A stretch of 64,000 nucleotides of DNA, taken from an uncultured Desulfobulbus sp. (GTDB lineage Bacteria > Desulfobacterota > Desulfobulbia > Desulfobulbales > Desulfobulbaceae). The number at the start of each line of letters is the position of its first letter. Positions within the stretch are counted from its first letter, which is position 1. Shown here piece after piece: positions 1-8,381 of the stretch. The DNA lies in the NCBI RefSeq assembly GCF_963665445.1, contig NZ_OY762276.1, positions 1,582,001 to 1,646,000 of the forward strand. The letters run 5' to 3'. The notes under the pieces were generated by a model. That model worked only from the letters and a program-made list of their open reading frames with translations. It was not told where the DNA came from and did not search any database. A program made the translations under genes and the position numbers.

Positions 1-52
1 TGCCGCCCCGTGACCTTTGCCACTTTCAGGATGAGTGTGGAGGCTCTGTCCC
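1..52 (+). repeat. Partial copy of an ISL3-element leader sequence
   Basis: The first ~50 bases closely match the non-coding leader of the ISL3-family element further right (from 60004): the shared core covers the CCGCCCCGT, TGCCACTTTCAGGATGAG and CTCTGTC blocks, with scattered mismatches. After base ~52 the two sequences diverge and no transposase follows, so this is a decayed or truncated relative whose left part lies outside the window. Bases 53-172 hold nothing recognisable. Confidence 0.5.
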
Positions 53-172
53 TTCAAAAAATTCCCCGGAGAAACACTCTTTCGACCAGCAAATCCTTGC
101 GCGGCCGTTAACTTTAACTCCTGGAAAGAAATATTGTTCTTCTGCCAAGAAGTTCTTCGTGCGAATCACAAG

Positions 173-1756
173 CTATTTACTCGAAAGAGTGTAGGCACTT
201 TTCCCTGCTTTTTTTGAATCATACAGGGCTATATCCGCTTTTTTGAACAATTCGCCGAAGTCTCCATCACCGGCATCAACCGCCCCCCCGATACTGACAG
301 TAATATTGGTATGCGGGAACTTTCGGGCAACTTTTGCTGCAAACCCTGACAACAGTTGCTTGGCGTATTCATTCTGCCTGCCTACACCATCTATTTGGGG
401 AAGAATGATGGCGAATTCATCGCCGCCGAGACGGAAGAGGTTCTCAGGGGGAAACAGCTGCTGCAGCAAGTCTGCAAAGGCGACCAGCACTCTGTCTCCT
501 TCATCGTGACCATACTGATCATTGACTTCCTTAAAGTTATCCAGATCGGCGAGCAACAGTGCCGTACCCGGCTGACACAGGGTTTTCCGCATAAAATCCT
601 GAAGGCTGCGTCGGTTATTCAATTTGGTTAAATGATCGGTATTGGCATCGATGAGCAGCTTGTTTTTGTATTGATGCTCGAGAGTTATATCCACAAAAAG
701 ATAGACATGGCCAGCCAGTCCGCCAAATATATCCAGCAGCCTTTCTTCATGAATTTTCAAAACTTTGTTTTTTGAAAGAAGCAAGATGGCTCCATCTTCC
801 CTCTCAATGAGCCATCGTTTACTGCGCGTATATGGCTTGGATGCATCAATTAAAAAATCAACTTTTTTGCCGATGAATTCGGTGCGATCAAGAACAAAGA
901 TATCGATAAATTTTTGGTTGACGCTCGTAATATTCCTGTCCTTGTCGGTCACCATGACGGCAAAAGGCAGGCCTTCAATCAAGATGTTCAACTCGATCAG
1001 TAAATTCTGCAGATCGGTTACATCGTGAGCAAAGCCAACTGTGCCGATAACCTCACCATCGGTGTCAAAAATCGGTGATTTATAGGTTTTAAACTTACGA
1101 AGTTCATCACCGCATTTCACCGTTTCATCAAAGAGGCAGGTCTCCTTTTTGTTGAGAACAATCTCTTCAGATTCCAGGCAAATATATTCCCCCTGGGCGT
1201 ATTCATCAGGTTCAAGATCCCAAATGTAGTAATGCCCGCGGCCTTGTACCTGATCCTTGGTCTTTTTAACGGTACGGCAGAAACTATCGTTGACTTTCAG
1301 GTGGGCTCCTCGAGCATCTTTAAACCAGATAAGCTCGGGCAGACTGTCTATCAGGGTATCCAGATATTTTTGGCCAAGGATGGCTTCTTCCCGTTCTTTA
1401 AATTGCCTTAAGATCCTGGCAAAGGAGGTCCGGAGTTTATCCTCAGCAAAAGGTTTGATCCAGACCTGGTCAAAGAGGTGGTGATGCTCGGCCAGAACAG
1501 GAAAGCTATCGGGAGTAAAGCAACCTATCACGGCAACCCGGTCACTTTTGATTGTCGCAATACGCCCTACTGACTCAGGAGCAACGGTGTCGAAATCAAG
1601 GATAATGACAGCGTAGTCGTTCAAGTCGATTTCTTCTATATTATGTGAACTAAGAAACTGAGGGGAAAACCGTTCCTCGGGTTGCACTCCCTGAAGAATC
1701 GTTTCGAGTTGAGTCCCCTGGGTAGCAATCAAGATATTGAGTAACCGATGATACAT
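173..1756 (-). CDS. PAS-GGDEF diguanylate cyclase with degenerate receiver domain
   Basis: The 527-residue cytoplasmic protein should make cyclic di-GMP from two GTP. Residues 1-120 resemble a response-regulator receiver: a DFD motif in the phosphoacceptor region and a KPF near residue 102 are visible, but the paired N-terminal acidic residues are missing, so phosphorylation is doubtful. Two PAS-like regions follow (about 130-250 and 255-370), then a GGDEF domain from ~375 with an intact RLGGDEF motif at 442-448. No RxxD inhibitory site is seen at the usual position five residues upstream, so product inhibition may be absent (inference). There is no EAL or HD-GYP domain and no membrane segment. 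The start is supported by AAGGAG seven bases upstream. It is transcribed away from the next gene and looks monocistronic. Confidence 0.88.
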   Translation of the reverse strand: MYHRLLNILIATQGTQLETILQGVQPEERFSPQFLSSHNIEEIDLNDYAVIILDFDTVAPESVGRIATIKSDRVAVIGCFTPDSFPVLAEHHHLFDQVWIKPFAEDKLRTSFARILRQFKEREEAILGQKYLDTLIDSLPELIWFKDARGAHLKVNDSFCRTVKKTKDQVQGRGHYYIWDLEPDEYAQGEYICLESEEIVLNKKETCLFDETVKCGDELRKFKTYKSPIFDTDGEVIGTVGFAHDVTDLQNLLIELNILIEGLPFAVMVTDKDRNITSVNQKFIDIFVLDRTEFIGKKVDFLIDASKPYTRSKRWLIEREDGAILLLSKNKVLKIHEERLLDIFGGLAGHVYLFVDITLEHQYKNKLLIDANTDHLTKLNNRRSLQDFMRKTLCQPGTALLLADLDNFKEVNDQYGHDEGDRVLVAFADLLQQLFPPENLFRLGGDEFAIILPQIDGVGRQNEYAKQLLSGFAAKVARKFPHTNITVSIGGAVDAGDGDFGELFKKADIALYDSKKAGKSAYTLSSK

Positions 1757-2159
1757 CGCCTAACTCCTTGGCAAAAAAAAGTGAAAGGCAGCTAGAAAGT
1801 TTAGATCCTGTTGTCTCTATAAAACTGATCCTATAGGCAATGTTACCTATTGTCAAAATTATCGAAACAGGGCCTCGGTCAAGCTGGTATTGGCCTGACT
1901 CCAGGGGATCGGGAAAATATCTGTTGCCCCCTTGACCCAACTTATCATGGATGTCGTTCGTGTTCCATCCGTGGATTGCCATAGCCCAAACAAAGCCCCT
2001 GTTTGCCTCCCCCATTTAGCTTGGTGATTCCGTGCTCAACGTGTATACCAAAAGACAACACCCTCGATAGGTCTGTGTTCACTGTTGCTTTCTTTTTGGA
2101 TCAACGATCTTTGCATCAGATTCGCAACCAAACTGATTTGTCCCTTCCGGAGGCTGAAG

Positions 2160-5100
2160 ATGTTCCCAGTATTTTCAACAACCAGGATCCAACCGGCGCC
2201 TACCGTGAAAACAGTCCTGTGCGTCGTTTTTTTGTCCTTTCTTTTTTCCCTTCTTGTTCCCCTGCAGGTTTGTGCCTGGACGCCGGGCCTCAAGGAGGCC
2301 GCCGAAGCGGTGGCCAGGGGAGAGGCCTCGTTGACGCAGCAGATGCATGTTTTCCTCCAGAACAAGGAGGTCAACCTCATGCGCATCAAGAATGTCATCT
2401 CCAAGGAGGTCTATACCTCCTGTCAAACCGGCTTTGAGTCGCTCAACACCAAATTTGCCCAACAGGCGGTGAGCGAGGCAGGGTTCCAAACCGATTTCAA
2501 GGCACGATCAGAGGGAGGCAAGCTCAACCCCGGCACTGACACCGATGTCAACTTCAGTGCTCGGGCAGGCAAGAAAATAGGGCTGAAAGATGTGGAGAAG
2601 ATCGAACAGAATTATCAGCGCATCGTTCGCGAGCACTTCGCGGATCAGCAACTGACCGTTCCCGACGGAAGGATCAACACCGACACGGATTTCTTGCCCG
2701 ATCCGAGCCAGATGTCGCGCCAGGAGTTCAAGAGGTGTGTTGACCATATCAATGCCAACGGCGGTACGGCCTATGAAAGCCCGCAGGCGGTCCGGGCGCA
2801 GATGAAGATCGACAAGATGACCGAGGGAGCCGTGGAGATGGAGGAGGCCATCGCCTTTTCCAGCGAAGGCAAGGCCTTGGCCCGGCAAAAGCTCAGTGAT
2901 GCGAAAGCGCTGCGCCAAGATGCCGCCGCTCTCAAGACTACAAATCCAGGCCTTGCCGAAAAGCTCGAGGCCCAGGCCCAGCTTTGCGAATCCCAGGCCG
3001 CGAAGTATGCCAGCCGGATCGAGGACGTGAACAACAACCTGCGGCGATCCTACAACCTGTCCGAACTGCCCAAAAGCAGTAAGATTGTCGACGGGGAGGA
3101 GGTCCTGGTCGGTCTTGACAAGGCGCGGAGCAATATTCAGAACCTGCAGCGCGGCACCCAAACCGCGACCGACGCCTCGGCGATACGAGCCATGGAGGAG
3201 CAGTTGCTCCAGCGGGCCTCGGATCAGACCATCGACACCTTGGCGGAAATTGCAAAACTCGATCCCATGAAGGCCAATCAAGCTCGACGGGCGATCGCCG
3301 CCGAACTCAACACCATGCCGCCGGCCAAAGCCGGAGAGGCCATCAGCCGTCTCGAGCAGAGCCTGAGCAAGGATTTCGCCAAGAGCATTGCCAACGAAAG
3401 CCGCAGACTCGCCAATCTGGGCAAGTCGGCCGGTCAGGCCGCCGATGAGGTCGGGCTGAGCGCGGTCGATCGGGCAGTGGACAAGTTCGGCAAAATCGGG
3501 GTCAAGGCGCTCAAGGTCGGCATTATCGCCGGCGGGGCCTATTTCATGGGGAAGGATGGGGTCTATCATGCCCTGGAGCAGACCGAGGCCAACGACACCG
3601 AACTCGACTTCTTCTACAAGGTGTACAAAAACGCAGCCTGGTACGGCACCGGCATCGGCTACGCCTACGAAGAGGCGGAAAAGGAAGAAATCGCCCGCTA
3701 CATGCGCGAGGTGGAGGCCGGCCGCGACCCTGGTATGAGCAAGCATGTCATCTTCACCATCCTCAAAACGCCCTATCTCATGGGGCGCGATATTGCCGTG
3801 GGCATTCTCTATGCCCCGGACGCCCTGCTCGAGGCCATCACCGGTGCCAAGGAGGCGGAGGCCAAGGAGCAGGCTGCCAAGGAGTTCCTGGCTGCGGTCC
3901 GCCTGGCGGTGCTGAACAAAAAAGAGACCGAGCAGGCGAAAAAACTGGCCAAGGAGATGGGGGTGCGGCCCGAGGATGAAAAGGCCTTCCTTGACTGTAT
4001 GTGTCGGGCCTGCGGCGGCTCCCTGGGTGGTTTCTTCAACCCTGGCTGCACCTCCGACATCGGTCACGGTCCCTGCCAGTGCAACGGTCCGCTGACCATC
4101 TGGAAAACCCCCCTGCCCACCGGTGACAAAGACCGCCAGTATAGCTGCTTCAACAATATCACCAAGATGCATTACAATCAGGCCCAAGCGATTTTCGACA
4201 AGTGGCGGCAGCGGCTGCGTGATGAAAATTTCAACGCTGCCAAAAAGGATGTTGCCGCCATCAAGGACCACATGGAGAAGGGGGAATTCGTGGAGGCTGC
4301 TGATCGGTACCGGGGGATCCGGGATTTGATCGACGGCTACATGGTGCCCGGGCCGGGGGATGGCAGTACCCGCAACATCGACTACGAGTTGAACACCCGC
4401 ATCACCAATGGCCTGTTGCAACAGGCCCAGGAACATACCGCGGATGCGCAGATGGATCGCCCCCTGGCCCAGGCCATCCGCAAGGTGGAAAAGGCCCATG
4501 AGGTCAATCCGAAAAACGAGGAGATCAAGAAACGGGTCGAACGCTACAAAGGTTGGGAAAAGGCCTGGGGCGAGGTGCTGAGCAAGGAGGTTCCTGAGAT
4601 CAAGCAGTTGATCAAAAACGGCCTGCTGCAAACTGCAGCCAGCCGATTTGGCCAGGTACAGATGGGGATCAACCAGGGGCGGCTGCCGCCCCGGCACAAG
4701 GATCCCAAGATAGTCGAGCTGGAAGAGTTGCTGCGGCAGAAACGGCGGGCTGATGCCTATGCCGTGCGCATCAGCGATCCCCACGCCGAAGCGGCTCGTC
4801 CCTCGATCTGGCAATGCTCCGCCCCGGACAACTGCGCCATGACAAAAATTTCGGCCGACACCTTTGTTACCAGGGAACAGCTCACTCTCCAGGCGGAGAT
4901 CACCCCCAAGGTTCCCAGCATCACCTACACCTGGCAGGTTGTGGCCGTTCCGCCCACAGGCCTGCAGTGCCAGAGCGAATCCAAGGAAAACCGGATGAGC
5001 ATGCGCTGCCCGGTGAAGGCGAAATATCTGGTCAGCGTACGAGCCCAGAGTGAGGACGGTTCCGTCCTCGGCCACGCATCCAGGCCGGTGGTGATCGCGG

Positions 5101-7010
5101 TGGATGCCAATGAAGTGGCCAAGGCCAAGGAACAACAGGAGGCCTATGCAACCAAGGCCAAGAACAAAACCAAGGTCAAGGCTAAGGAACAACAGGCGGT
5201 CAATGCTGCCAAGGCTACGACCAAGGAAAAACAGAAGGCCTCTGAGGCCAAACAGGACAAGGGCACAGCACATTTGCAACTGAAAGCCAGCCAGGTCGAG
5301 CCGGGCAACACCCTTGTCCTGGAATGGTCGGTTGAGGGCAATGTCCCGGACAACACCTGGATCGGTCTGATCCCTTCGGCAACGCCGCACGGTACGGTTT
5401 CGGTCAACGATGCCCATGATATCAGTTACCAGTACATCGGAAAAAGCAGGTCTGGCGCGATGCGCTTCACTGCCCCGGTCCAACAGGGCGATTACGACCT
5501 GCGGATCAACGACCCCCAATCCGGGCGGGAGCTGGCTTCGACAACCTTTCAGGTCCGGGTGAACACCGCTGCGGCTACACTCTCCCTGGGCAAAACCGTG
5601 TACGCCCCGGGCGAAGCAATCAGTGTCGCCTTCACCGCCTCGAGTGGATACCACTCTGGAAGCTGGGTCGGTCTGATTCCTTCGGCAACGCCGCATGGCA
5701 AGGTTTCGGTCAACGACGCCCATGACATGGCTTACCACTATCTCCAGGGCAAGGCATCCGGAACACTCCCCTTTACCGCCCCACAGGCCGAAGGACAGTA
5801 TGATTTTCGCATGAACGAAACCGGCAACCAGATGGAACTGGTTTCGGTCCCCTTCACCGTTGCGGTGCCGATGGAAGGGGCCAGACTGTCTCTTGCCAAA
5901 ACCAGCTATACCCCGGGGGAGACGATCACGGTCCAATTCACCGCTTCGCCCCTGCTGAGCACCGGCACCTGGGTCGGGCTCATTCCAGCTGCTACTCCCC
6001 ATGGCAAGACCTCGGTCAACGATAAAAACGATGTGGCCTATCACTATCTCGGGGGTAAATCAAGCGGCACCCTGACATTCACCGCCCCCTCCACAACCGG
6101 AGGATGGGACCTGCGGATGAGTGAGCCGACCAACAATCGGGAGATCTGTTCGGTCGCCTTTCAGGTGGACAAAAAAAGTGCCGCCTCGAGCACAGCCCAA
6201 TCGACCCTTGCAGCGGAAACCAGGCAGCTGGTCACCGCAGGTAAGCAGGGAGGGGCAAGCAAGGCCGCAACAGAGGGGCAATCCCCCTCCTACGGTTCAG
6301 CGGCTCCCTTGGCCGGCGTATGGCAGGTCGATCTGAACGGTTGGGCGGGTACGCTGACCATTGGTTCCGATGGCAATGCAGTGCTCCGCCTCCCCAGCAA
6401 AGAGGAACCGTTGAGAAGTGTTGGCTATAGTACAGCGACGCAGGAGGTGACCTTTACCCGACCGCTGCCGGGGAAGGATCAGCAGCAGGTCTATACCGGC
6501 CGTGTCTCCGGAAACAGCGGCAGCGGAAAATTCGACTGCACCATCAGCGGGAAGGGATTCACATGGTCCATGACCCGGCAATCGGCAGGGACAGGCGATG
6601 TGGCCCCAAAAACCGCCAAAGACGAACCGGCCACCACTCCCCGCGGCTGGAAACAGGTTACCCTGGGTTATCTGCAGTTTGGCGTTCCCGCCACCTGGCA
6701 GCACAAAACCGCGGCGGAAACCTGGGTCAAGACCCTGCATCTCTATTGGGAGGGCGATTTCGACAGTCCCAGCCAGGGGATCTCCTGCGGGGAAGTTTCC
6801 GATTATAATAAGGCCAAAGCGGATCTGCCAGGGGCAAGAACCACCACCATTGCCGGGTTGACGGTCTACCGCCAATCGGACGGGGACTCGGAAACCCTGC
6901 TCTTTCCTCCGAGGGCAGGAAGCCAAGGCATGGTGATCCTATTTTTCAGCGGGGAAAGGACAGGGATGGCCAAGGAAGAGATCATTAAGAGCATGACCAC
7001 AATAAAATGA
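2160..7010 (+). CDS. Very large secreted repeat protein of unknown function
   Basis: The ATG at 2160 is preferred over the in-frame ATG at 2085 because GGAGG lies just upstream and a clear signal peptide follows (hydrophobic core VLCVVFLSFLFSLLVPL, then VCA). The product is 1616 residues. About 20-600 is alpha-helical and Ala/Glu/Lys rich with a short hydrophobic stretch near 450. A Cys-rich patch (CMCRACGG ... CQC) lies at ~611-640. More helical sequence follows to ~870, then an Ig-like stretch, then a Lys/Ala/Gln-rich linker (~985-1035). Three tandem ~100-residue beta-sandwich-like repeats (~1037-1335) each carry a (T/S)W(I/V)GLIP(S/A)ATPHG motif followed by SVND and YxY/YHYL blocks. The C-terminus (1380-1616) contains a lipocalin-like stretch (WQVDLNGWAGTLTI) and another globular part. 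I do not recognise the whole protein; export to periplasm or surface is inferred. Confidence 0.82.
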   Translation: MFPVFSTTRIQPAPTVKTVLCVVFLSFLFSLLVPLQVCAWTPGLKEAAEAVARGEASLTQQMHVFLQNKEVNLMRIKNVISKEVYTSCQTGFESLNTKFAQQAVSEAGFQTDFKARSEGGKLNPGTDTDVNFSARAGKKIGLKDVEKIEQNYQRIVREHFADQQLTVPDGRINTDTDFLPDPSQMSRQEFKRCVDHINANGGTAYESPQAVRAQMKIDKMTEGAVEMEEAIAFSSEGKALARQKLSDAKALRQDAAALKTTNPGLAEKLEAQAQLCESQAAKYASRIEDVNNNLRRSYNLSELPKSSKIVDGEEVLVGLDKARSNIQNLQRGTQTATDASAIRAMEEQLLQRASDQTIDTLAEIAKLDPMKANQARRAIAAELNTMPPAKAGEAISRLEQSLSKDFAKSIANESRRLANLGKSAGQAADEVGLSAVDRAVDKFGKIGVKALKVGIIAGGAYFMGKDGVYHALEQTEANDTELDFFYKVYKNAAWYGTGIGYAYEEAEKEEIARYMREVEAGRDPGMSKHVIFTILKTPYLMGRDIAVGILYAPDALLEAITGAKEAEAKEQAAKEFLAAVRLAVLNKKETEQAKKLAKEMGVRPEDEKAFLDCMCRACGGSLGGFFNPGCTSDIGHGPCQCNGPLTIWKTPLPTGDKDRQYSCFNNITKMHYNQAQAIFDKWRQRLRDENFNAAKKDVAAIKDHMEKGEFVEAADRYRGIRDLIDGYMVPGPGDGSTRNIDYELNTRITNGLLQQAQEHTADAQMDRPLAQAIRKVEKAHEVNPKNEEIKKRVERYKGWEKAWGEVLSKEVPEIKQLIKNGLLQTAASRFGQVQMGINQGRLPPRHKDPKIVELEELLRQKRRADAYAVRISDPHAEAARPSIWQCSAPDNCAMTKISADTFVTREQLTLQAEITPKVPSITYTWQVVAVPPTGLQCQSESKENRMSMRCPVKAKYLVSVRAQSEDGSVLGHASRPVVIAVDANEVAKAKEQQEAYATKAKNKTKVKAKEQQAVNAAKATTKEKQKASEAKQDKGTAHLQLKASQVEPGNTLVLEWSVEGNVPDNTWIGLIPSATPHGTVSVNDAHDISYQYIGKSRSGAMRFTAPVQQGDYDLRINDPQSGRELASTTFQVRVNTAAATLSLGKTVYAPGEAISVAFTASSGYHSGSWVGLIPSATPHGKVSVNDAHDMAYHYLQGKASGTLPFTAPQAEGQYDFRMNETGNQMELVSVPFTVAVPMEGARLSLAKTSYTPGETITVQFTASPLLSTGTWVGLIPAATPHGKTSVNDKNDVAYHYLGGKSSGTLTFTAPSTTGGWDLRMSEPTNNREICSVAFQVDKKSAASSTAQSTLAAETRQLVTAGKQGGASKAATEGQSPSYGSAAPLAGVWQVDLNGWAGTLTIGSDGNAVLRLPSKEEPLRSVGYSTATQEVTFTRPLPGKDQQQVYTGRVSGNSGSGKFDCTISGKGFTWSMTRQSAGTGDVAPKTAKDEPATTPRGWKQVTLGYLQFGVPATWQHKTAAETWVKTLHLYWEGDFDSPSQGISCGEVSDYNKAKADLPGARTTTIAGLTVYRQSDGDSETLLFPPRAGSQGMVILFFSGERTGMAKEEIIKSMTTIK

Positions 7011-7521
7011 TGTCGTTTTGGCGAGAATCCTCGAGAAGTGTGCAGAAGTGGCATGCAGCGGCTTTTTGATGATGCCTAGAGCTTGGATGGGCAGAAGCTG
7101 TACCCTGCCCACCTTCAAGCTGCATCGCCGATATGTTTTGCACCGATAGATCCATACTTTCCTGATCCATCGGTGGGGTGAGGGGGAGGCCGCATTTTTT
7201 TCACCTGCTTTGTTATAATCTGGTTAATTCTTCGACTTTTTCCCAAACTCCTCTTCTGGAGAGCGCCATAATCCTGTACATCTCTATCGAGATTTCTCGT
7301 TGTACCCCATTTGCTGCAACCGCTTCAGGCCGGATCTCTCTCATCCACATTTTGTCTCAATTGGATTGAAATACACGAAAACAATCACCTGAACTGATGT
7401 GAAATCCGGATACCCGGTATTTTGGGGATGCCAACCGAAGGGATGTGACGGATCTCAAAAGCAGAACCTTGAGCTGAGATTCAATGGTACTCATATAAAA
7501 AAAACGCTGAGCAGAGGAGAT
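7011..7521. other. Intergenic region, no gene found
   Basis: A 511-base gap. A TGGGCAG/CTGCCCA inverted repeat with a 9-base loop lies near 7089-7111 without a T-run. A stretch of T residues follows GGCCGCA near 7196. A long open frame enters at 7399 (GTG) but this is upstream read-through of the next gene, whose real start is 7522. Confidence 0.5.
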
Positions 7522-8373
7522 ATGAAAACAGGAAAGATATATCGAGGGTGTTTTTTATCGGTCTTACTGATCTACCTTTGTAACCTGGGACTGTCTTCGG
7601 CACTTGCCTCAGACACAATAATCCTCGCCTCCATTCCCTATCGCCAGAAAGCGGTTCTGCTCACGCACCTGGCCCCTCTGGTTGAGCTCTTGCATCGGAA
7701 ACTGGGACGCGAGGTCGAGGTGGTCATCGCGGACAACTATGAAGATATCGGCGAGAGGCTGCACCACCTGGTGGCCGATCTCGGTATTCTCGGTCCCAAA
7801 AGTTACGTTGAAGCCAAAGAAAAATTTCCCGAAATTCAATACCTGGCGACGAACAAGAACCCCGATGGTTTCTATTACTCCATGATCATTGCCCGCAAGG
7901 ATGCCGGCATCAATTCCCTGGCCGACCTTGGCAAAAAAAGCTTTGCCTATACCGAGACCGGATCGACCTCAGGCTATCTCTACCCACGGCAGATGTTGCG
8001 GAACCAGGGGTATGATCCGGACTCCATGTTTGCGACCACCTATTTCCTCAACAAACACGACAAGGTCTATGCTGCCGTTGCCCTCAAGTCTGTCGTCGGT
8101 GGGGCTGTTTCCTCGTCAGGTATGGCTGATGCAGTGGAAAAATTCGGTCCAGTCTTTCAGGCTCTGGCAACATCGGACCCCATTCCAAGAAACGCCCTGG
8201 TCGCAGGACCCCGCATGTCGCAAGGCCTGGTCAATCAAATTCGTGAAATTTTACGGACCGCTGAGGATGATCCGATTTTCGAGCACAATACCGCCACGAT
8301 GCCCATCAAGGGGTTTCTCATAAAAGACGATTCCTTCTACGACACTGTACGTGAACATCGGGAGAACAACTAG
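7522..8373 (+). CDS. PhnD-like periplasmic substrate-binding protein
   Basis: A 283-residue periplasmic binding protein of the phosphate/phosphonate (PhnD-like) ABC-transporter family. The ATG at 7522 follows AGAGGAGAT, and a signal peptide ends near ALA-S. The mature part begins IILASIPYRQ, followed by the LxPLVELLHRKLGREVEVV block and the region around SLADLGKKSFAYTETGSTSGYLYP, typical of this fold. No ABC permease or ATPase is nearby. Instead a sensor histidine kinase starts 8 bases after the stop, so the protein probably presents a ligand to that kinase rather than to a transporter (inference). The ligand is unknown; oxyanions or organophosphorus compounds are family possibilities. Confidence 0.85.
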   Translation: MKTGKIYRGCFLSVLLIYLCNLGLSSALASDTIILASIPYRQKAVLLTHLAPLVELLHRKLGREVEVVIADNYEDIGERLHHLVADLGILGPKSYVEAKEKFPEIQYLATNKNPDGFYYSMIIARKDAGINSLADLGKKSFAYTETGSTSGYLYPRQMLRNQGYDPDSMFATTYFLNKHDKVYAAVALKSVVGGAVSSSGMADAVEKFGPVFQALATSDPIPRNALVAGPRMSQGLVNQIREILRTAEDDPIFEHNTATMPIKGFLIKDDSFYDTVREHRENN

Positions 8374-8381
8374 TTTTTTTC

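Noticed and set aside
2508..6044. 1178-codon open frame on the minus strand
   Set aside because: It is fully antisense to the 1616-residue secreted protein, has no RBS or recognisable domain, and is explained by high GC and codon bias of the plus-strand gene.
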